Assembly (NCBI GenBank): GCA_900660155.1
Contig: CABFPE010000313.1
Span: 326,267-348,950, forward strand
Origin: Hofstenia miamia
Lineage: Eukaryota; Xenacoelomorpha; Acoela; Hofsteniidae
Direction: 5' to 3'
Length of the DNA: 22,684 nucleotides
Both the position numbers and the translations under genes were made by a program. The notes under the pieces were generated by a model, which saw only the letters and a program-made list of their open reading frames with translations, searched no databases and had not been told where the DNA came from. Within the stretch, counting starts at the first letter, position 1. The number at the start of each line of letters is the position of its first letter. Positions 21,784 to 22,684 of this stretch are shown here, piece after piece.

Positions 21784-21919
21784 TATATGGAAAAGGATGT
21801 TGTCACAAATATTTGATAAAACTCGAAGTATATATTTTTCATGATAGTTATTCTGTCGATTCAAATTTTGACCTTAGTAGAAGTTTTTCTCATTAGAGAA
21901 GAACCACAATATTCCCATG

Positions 21920-21920
<1 letters not shown>

Positions 21921-21951
<31 letters not shown>
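21921..21951. repeat. (TA)n microsatellite
   Basis: Alternating TA for about 31 bases. Together with the array at 22213-22240 it brackets a less AT-rich segment of about 260 bases. Confidence 0.96.
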
Positions 21952-21953
<2 letters not shown>

Positions 21954-22212
21954 CCCGCTTTTTGCTATGAAAAATGGAAAAACCTTGCAGTTGGCGGGAA
22001 ACGGTCTGAAATTTCTAAAGCATTTCGCGGGAATCGCACTTTTTCCGAAAAAAACATATTTTTTTGGCCATTGCTCAAGCATTATTCACACGAACATAAA
22101 TATATGTACCATGTGGATAGGCAAATTAAAGAGATACTACCCTTCGAAATTTCAAAGATTTATGTTTGGAAATGCTGTTACGATGAGGTTTTTAAAAAAC
22201 ATTTAGTGGGAG
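21952..22212. other. Unidentified segment between two (TA)n arrays
   Basis: Less AT-rich than its surroundings and open in one plus frame (part of 21841-22206), but the translation has no recognisable domain and begins by running through the TA array. It contains TTTCCCGC (21951-21958) and GCGGGAAA (21994-22001), which form an inverted pair. Confidence 0.35.
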
Positions 22213-22240
22213 ATATATATAAATATATATATATATATAT
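22213..22240. repeat. (TA)n microsatellite, interrupted
   Basis: ATATATAT, an AAA interruption, then a longer alternating TA run. Confidence 0.95.
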
Positions 22241-22652
22241 TCCAGGTTATTTCTACTTCAAAATCACAGTGCAGTAAATTTTCAGTGTACTAGATTTGCG
22301 AATTTAAGAGTTCTAAAATGAAAGCATTTTGGTTATGTATCAGAAATAGAAAGATATAAATTTTGTAACAGATTTAAATAGTAATAATTTACAAATATAA
22401 AAGTGTTGAAATGAGTCACAATCAAATTTCGTCAACAGTTCGGGTGAGCTATACCACATTTTATGTAGGTAACGATTAAACATCAAATTTGACTTTGGGA
22501 TATTTTTTTTAAAGAAATGAAAAGCTAGATTGCAGTCTTCTAGCTACCGCCATTTTAAGCAAATTTTAAAGGAAGGATTTGAAAAATAACATGTATATAG
22601 TGGAAAGAGTGCTTATATAAATGGTACAGTTGAAACGGGGAATGAGGTCGTA

Positions 22653-22656
<4 letters not shown>
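22241..22656. other. AT-rich stretch without recognisable gene
   Basis: I see no open frame, repeat or terminus here. Confidence 0.55.

Positions 22657-22684
<28 letters not shown>
22657..22684. repeat. (TA)n microsatellite at right edge
   Basis: Alternating AT running off the end of the window. Confidence 0.97.

Larger units (their letters stand above)
20120..21785 (+). mobile_element. Tc1-like transposon with long fold-back arms
   Basis: The element spans 20122-21783 (1662 bp) between TA dinucleotides at 20120-20121 and 21784-21785. It starts CAGCTGTGGCCAAAAAGGTA, and its reverse-complemented end starts CAGTTGTGGCCATAAAGGTA. Tc1-like elements are usually about 1.6 kb with a single transposase between terminal repeats. 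Here the inverted repeat is not limited to the termini. About 20122-20503 is an inverted copy of about 21421-21783, including the transposase 3' coding end and its stop codon. The arms are similar but clearly diverged, and the left arm has about 26 bases that the right lacks. The transposase on the plus strand has several stops and one frameshift, so the element is dead as an autonomous copy, though its ends look intact. Confidence 0.92.

Noticed and set aside
21841..22206. 121-codon open frame on the plus strand
   Set aside because: It runs through a (TA)n array as an Ile-Tyr repeat and has no recognisable motif. Overlapping frames on both strands are similarly open.
1..22684. CRISPR array, prokaryotic operon, phage or defence system
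   Set aside because: There are no regularly spaced identical repeats, no dense long open frames and no ribosome-binding-site pattern. All recognisable proteins are eukaryotic transposon remnants.

Overview
This is an AT-rich stretch of animal nuclear DNA. It has no intact protein-coding gene, no rRNA or tRNA that I can support, and no bacterial-style gene organisation. Stop codons are dense in all six frames, the longest open frames are about 120 codons, and (TA)n microsatellites recur. Every protein similarity I can read belongs to a decayed eukaryotic transposable element. Tc1/mariner and hAT DNA transposons, MITEs and a non-LTR retrotransposon end together suggest an invertebrate, plausibly an arthropod. 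That assignment is an inference from general knowledge, not something I can prove from the sequence.

Layout. 1-29 is a (TA)n array at the very edge. 2237-2782 is a short mariner-type element with matched terminal inverted repeats, TA target duplications and the remains of a transposase C-terminus. 7547-7803 and 13864-14118 are two copies of one hAT-type MITE, each with its own 8-bp target duplication. 8801-9082 and 13062-13343 are two direct copies of a 282-bp unit. They differ only inside one 16-bp patch, where one copy has a TATA-like sequence and the other an A-run. 11749 to about 12450 holds the minus-strand 3' end of a non-LTR retrotransposon split by a (TA)n array. 16606-16717 is a degenerate tandem repeat of about 31 bp. 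About 17080-17512 contains a hAT transposase remnant and a hAT-like terminus. 19680-19943 is an unidentified GC-richer block. 20120-21785 is a Tc1-like element of about 1.66 kb whose left end is an inverted copy of its own right end, giving a fold-back structure. The window finishes in another (TA)n array.

How the parts relate. Nothing here forms an operon or pathway. The region reads as a gene-poor, intergenic or intronic TE graveyard. I found no credible undescribed multi-gene system. The two most unusual structures are the fold-back Tc1 element with long, transposase-containing inverted arms and the 282-bp direct repeat pair whose differences are confined to the TATA-like patch.
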